A stretch of 14,414 bases of DNA from Actinomycetes bacterium (GTDB lineage: Bacteria > Actinomycetota > Actinomycetes > S36-B12 > GCA-2699445): contig JAHZKU010000002.1 of the NCBI GenBank assembly GCA_022600255.1, positions 1-14,414 of the forward strand, given 5' to 3'. Numbering within the stretch: the first letter of the stretch is position 1; every line of letters begins with the position of its first letter. The position numbers were made by a program, and so were the translations under genes. Positions 12,547-14,414 of this stretch are shown here, piece after piece. Below the pieces are notes generated by a model. The model was given only the letters and a program-made list of their open reading frames with translations. It did no database searches and was not told the origin of the DNA.

Positions 12547-13014
12547 CTAAGACTGAACGGGTGTGATGCGGAAAGACCAGATTCCTCGAATCTGGCCGTC
12601 GGTCCCAGCCACGATCTGCAAGGGGAGTCCCTCCGCGCCGGCACTGGGGAATGTGAATCGATAGTAAGTGGTGGTCAACGGGTTCGGGGTGATCGGCTGC
12701 GCTTGCCCCTCGGCGCCCTCAACCACGATATTCCAGCCGATTTCTGCGATTTCGGGGTCGACGCTGAAGCCGACAGTATTGCCGACAGCAGCCTCGAACA
12801 GCGTGGCGCCGTTGATTCCGTCGCCCTGCAATATTTCGGCGGCGCAATCTCCGGGGTCGAGCGCATCGGCCTCACCGGACCAGCAAACCGGGTCTGTGTT
12901 CATGCTGGTGGAGCCAGACCAGATCGTGACCGCCGGCTCAGGCTTGGTGCAACCGGTCAGCAGCAGTCCGGCCACTGCGGCGACGCCGAGCAGTCGTTTG
13001 GTGTACTTCTGCAT
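12547..13014 (-). CDS. DUF2771-family lipoprotein
   Basis: This 155-residue protein has a signal peptide with a basic start (MQKYTKR), a hydrophobic core and the lipobox LLTGC with Cys22, so it is lipid-anchored outside the membrane. The mature part is beta-rich. It ends IRGIWSFRITPVQS, in keeping with DUF2771 proteins found next to cold-shock and DUF3027 genes in actinobacteria. Two Cys near residues 44 and 57 could form a disulfide. The ATG has GGAGG about 7 bases upstream, part of the palindrome CCTCCGGAGG. It follows the DUF3027 gene on the same strand by 76 bases. No function is known for the family. Confidence 0.82.
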   Translation of the reverse strand: MQKYTKRLLGVAAVAGLLLTGCTKPEPAVTIWSGSTSMNTDPVCWSGEADALDPGDCAAEILQGDGINGATLFEAAVGNTVGFSVDPEIAEIGWNIVVEGAEGQAQPITPNPLTTTYYRFTFPSAGAEGLPLQIVAGTDGQIRGIWSFRITPVQS

Positions 13015-13090
13015 GGTTTGCCTCCGGAGGTGCGTGCTTTGTCAAGGTTATCCAAGGCCAGTGTTGGGGCGAGGCAGCAGGTGTACTTGC

Positions 13091-13921
13091 CTATTCGGCC
13101 TCATACTCGAGGTTCGCGTTAGAGACCTCGTCCATCACGACGTCGACAACGCTGACGCCGCCGCCGACCGGTGGTGCGTCACTGTGCCCGCCACAGCCGT
13201 GATCGAACGCAACCACGTGGCCGTCAGAGGGTGACAGCGCATTGGAGCACACGCCGAACATCTGGCCAAGCGGTCCACCAATGGTGAGCATCCAGCCACA
13301 CGAGGCACAGTCCGCCGGGGCGGAGCGCGCCATCGCGCTGTTTGGTCCAGCCTCGCCTCGGTGCCAACGGATCGCGGCCTCCGTTCGTCCTAGTGGGGAG
13401 GGGACACGTTTACGACCCAAGCCAGGTTCCCAACAGACTGGCTGCAGCGGGCCGGGATCCAGTTCGGCGGCGAGGTCGTCGGCTCCACTCCAGCCAGGCT
13501 GGAGGCGAGGATCGTCGTCCGCAGTGGGCACAACCGTGCCACTAGACAAGTCACCGGGCTTGATGCGTTCTGTCCACGGCACCCATTCCGGTGCGAGTAA
13601 CGCTGATGTGGTGGGGGCCGGAGACACTTCTGAGACCGTGACACGTTGGGTGCCATGAGCCCGTGTGGTACTGACTTGCCACTGCCAACCGACGTAGCCA
13701 GCCATTGTGCAGTCGAATAGGTGGGTTGCCACCGTTTCTCCCTCGGGAATAACGCCGAGGTGCTCGCCGACCGCTGAGTCGCCGGCTTCAGCGATGGCGG
13801 CCGCGCGAGCGAGGTCTACCGCGGCCGCGCAGATTGGGTCTGCGCTGCCGTGTTCTAGCGTCGACAACTCCAGCGTGGTCGACTCCAGCTCGGTCTCGGC
13901 GTTGGTCTCAAGGGTGGTCAC
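13091..13921 (-). CDS. DUF3027-family protein with a four-cysteine zinc-site-like motif
   Basis: This 276-residue cytosolic protein belongs to DUF3027. Typical parts are CAAAVDLARAAAIAEAGDSAVGEHLGV (shown in parts, residues 31-57), a Trp-rich block (GYVGWQWQVS, residues 75-84; EWVPWTERIKPGDL, residues 112-125) and a C-terminal Cys cluster. Cys205-x2-Cys208, Cys225 and Cys243 (with His241 and His246) could bind zinc. The first 25 residues are Thr/Leu/Glu-rich and poorly conserved. It starts at a GTG with no ribosome-binding site. An in-frame TGA lies 8 codons upstream and no other start intervenes. CAGAAT 7 bases before the GTG may be a -10 for a leaderless message. It lies 51 bases after the metal-regulator gene. 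Function is unknown. Confidence 0.85.
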   Translation of the reverse strand: MTTLETNAETELESTTLELSTLEHGSADPICAAAVDLARAAAIAEAGDSAVGEHLGVIPEGETVATHLFDCTMAGYVGWQWQVSTTRAHGTQRVTVSEVSPAPTTSALLAPEWVPWTERIKPGDLSSGTVVPTADDDPRLQPGWSGADDLAAELDPGPLQPVCWEPGLGRKRVPSPLGRTEAAIRWHRGEAGPNSAMARSAPADCASCGWMLTIGGPLGQMFGVCSNALSPSDGHVVAFDHGCGGHSDAPPVGGGVSVVDVVMDEVSNANLEYEAE

Positions 13922-13972
13922 GCTAGTGATTCTGTCAGGGTCACTGCTGGATCACAAAGCCATCGGGATGAC

Positions 13973-14414
13973 TCAGTTGTCGCCAGGGACCGCCACGAGG
14001 ATGTGTTCTGCTAGCTCAGGAGAGACTTCTAGGTACTCGCCGGCGCTGCCCACCAGAATCTGGCCGTCCCGCCGCCGACACTTCACGGTGCCGCCTGGAT
14101 GCAGGCCGACCCGTCTAAAGGAGGCGAGAAAGCCATCAACAGCTTGCGCGGTCTCATCGATCCGCACCACCTGCACGTGGGCCACCGTGTCGCTGGCCGC
14201 CTGACCCAAGGTGATCGTTGCTGGCAAGCGAGACGCCCGGCTGACATCTTGTGGACCCAATTCGGCCAACGCTGGGATCGGGTTGCCAAAGGGAGAAACG
14301 GTCGGATGGCCCAATAACTCGAGCAGTCGACGTTCCACCGTGTCACTGACCACATGCTCCCAACGGCAAGCCTCGGCATGCGCCTCATCCCAGGGCACCC
14401 CAATGACCTCCACT
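13973..14414 (-). CDS. IdeR/DtxR-type iron-dependent repressor, C-terminal part (cut by window edge)
   Basis: The fragment covers 146 residues. The N-terminal helix-turn-helix is off the right edge. The visible start, VEVIGVPWDEAHAEACRWEHV (shown in part), contains the ligands equivalent to DtxR His98, Cys102, Glu105 and His106, in the motif HAEACRWEH. The dimerisation domain continues through SDTVERRLLELLGHPTVSPFGNPIP. The C-terminal half is an SH3-like FeoA domain (about residues 75-143 of the fragment). A Cys at the 102 position points to iron-type (IdeR/DtxR) rather than manganese-type (MntR) control. It ends 51 bases before DUF3027 on the same strand. Such regulators repress iron uptake and activate storage genes when Fe(II) is bound. 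Direct targets are not visible. Confidence 0.93.
   Translation of the reverse strand, partial: VEVIGVPWDEAHAEACRWEHVVSDTVERRLLELLGHPTVSPFGNPIPALAELGPQDVSRASRLPATITLGQAASDTVAHVQVVRIDETAQAVDGFLASFRRVGLHPGGTVKCRRRDGQILVGSAGEYLEVSPELAEHILVAVPGDN

Noticed and set aside
13242..13658. Open frame opposite DUF3027
   Set aside because: It is a mirror of a recognised gene, with low-complexity Ser/Pro/Gly content and no ribosome-binding site.
1..14414. Mobile elements, CRISPR, tRNA/rRNA, phage or defence genes
   Set aside because: No transposase, integrase, regular repeat array, tRNA cloverleaf or defence-family domain was seen. All sizeable genes belong to core actinobacterial families or are small hypotheticals.

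Overview
The window is an ordinary-looking chromosomal segment of a moderately GC-rich actinomycete (phylum Actinomycetota). The evidence is the mycothiol glycosyltransferase MshA, a CarD-type RNA polymerase regulator, a SenX3/RegX3-type phosphate two-component system, an LpqE-like lipoprotein, a long CspB-type cold-shock protein, DUF2771 and DUF3027 proteins, and an IdeR/DtxR-type metal regulator. I cannot assign a genus. Nearly all the DNA is coding. I saw no rRNA, tRNA, insertion sequence, integrase, phage gene or CRISPR array.

Layout, left to right. (1) Positions 1-3613, minus strand: an operon read carD, PIN-TRAM membrane protein, ispD, ispF, cysS (cut by the left edge after KMSK). It joins global transcription control, two MEP-pathway isoprenoid steps and cysteine charging. 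This matches the mycobacterial Rv3583c-Rv3580c order. (2) 3834-5072, plus strand: a small unrecognised one-span membrane protein and an LpqE-like lipoprotein, divergent from carD, as lpqE is in mycobacteria. (3) 5075-7260, minus strand: senX3 and regX3, separated by an unusual 257-base spacer, with phoU divergent from senX3. A weak PHO-box-like direct repeat lies between senX3 and phoU. (4) 8089-8886, minus strand: a PadR-family repressor with a long disordered N-terminus, tail-to-tail with phoU and divergent from mshA. The 364-base gap to mshA carries AT-rich dyads that are candidate operators. (5) 9251-11940, plus strand: mshA, a YbjN-domain protein (translationally coupled) and gpmA. (6) 12143-12526, plus strand: a CspB-like cold-shock gene behind a leader with two adjacent stem-loops. 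(7) 12547-14414, minus strand: DUF2771 lipoprotein, DUF3027 protein and the C-terminal part of an IdeR/DtxR-like repressor cut by the right edge.

How the parts work together: the SenX3/RegX3/PhoU trio senses phosphate. The carD operon couples transcription initiation to housekeeping supply. The mshA block supplies mycothiol, and its PadR neighbour may control it, although that link is only inference. Three convergent gene pairs meet with almost no spacer.

I did not find a novel defence, mobile or biosynthetic system. The best leads are non-coding: the folded leader of the cold-shock gene, the padR/mshA dyads, the senX3-regX3 spacer, a hairpin abutting the gpmA ribosome-binding site, and shared geometry suggesting leaderless transcripts for cysS and senX3.
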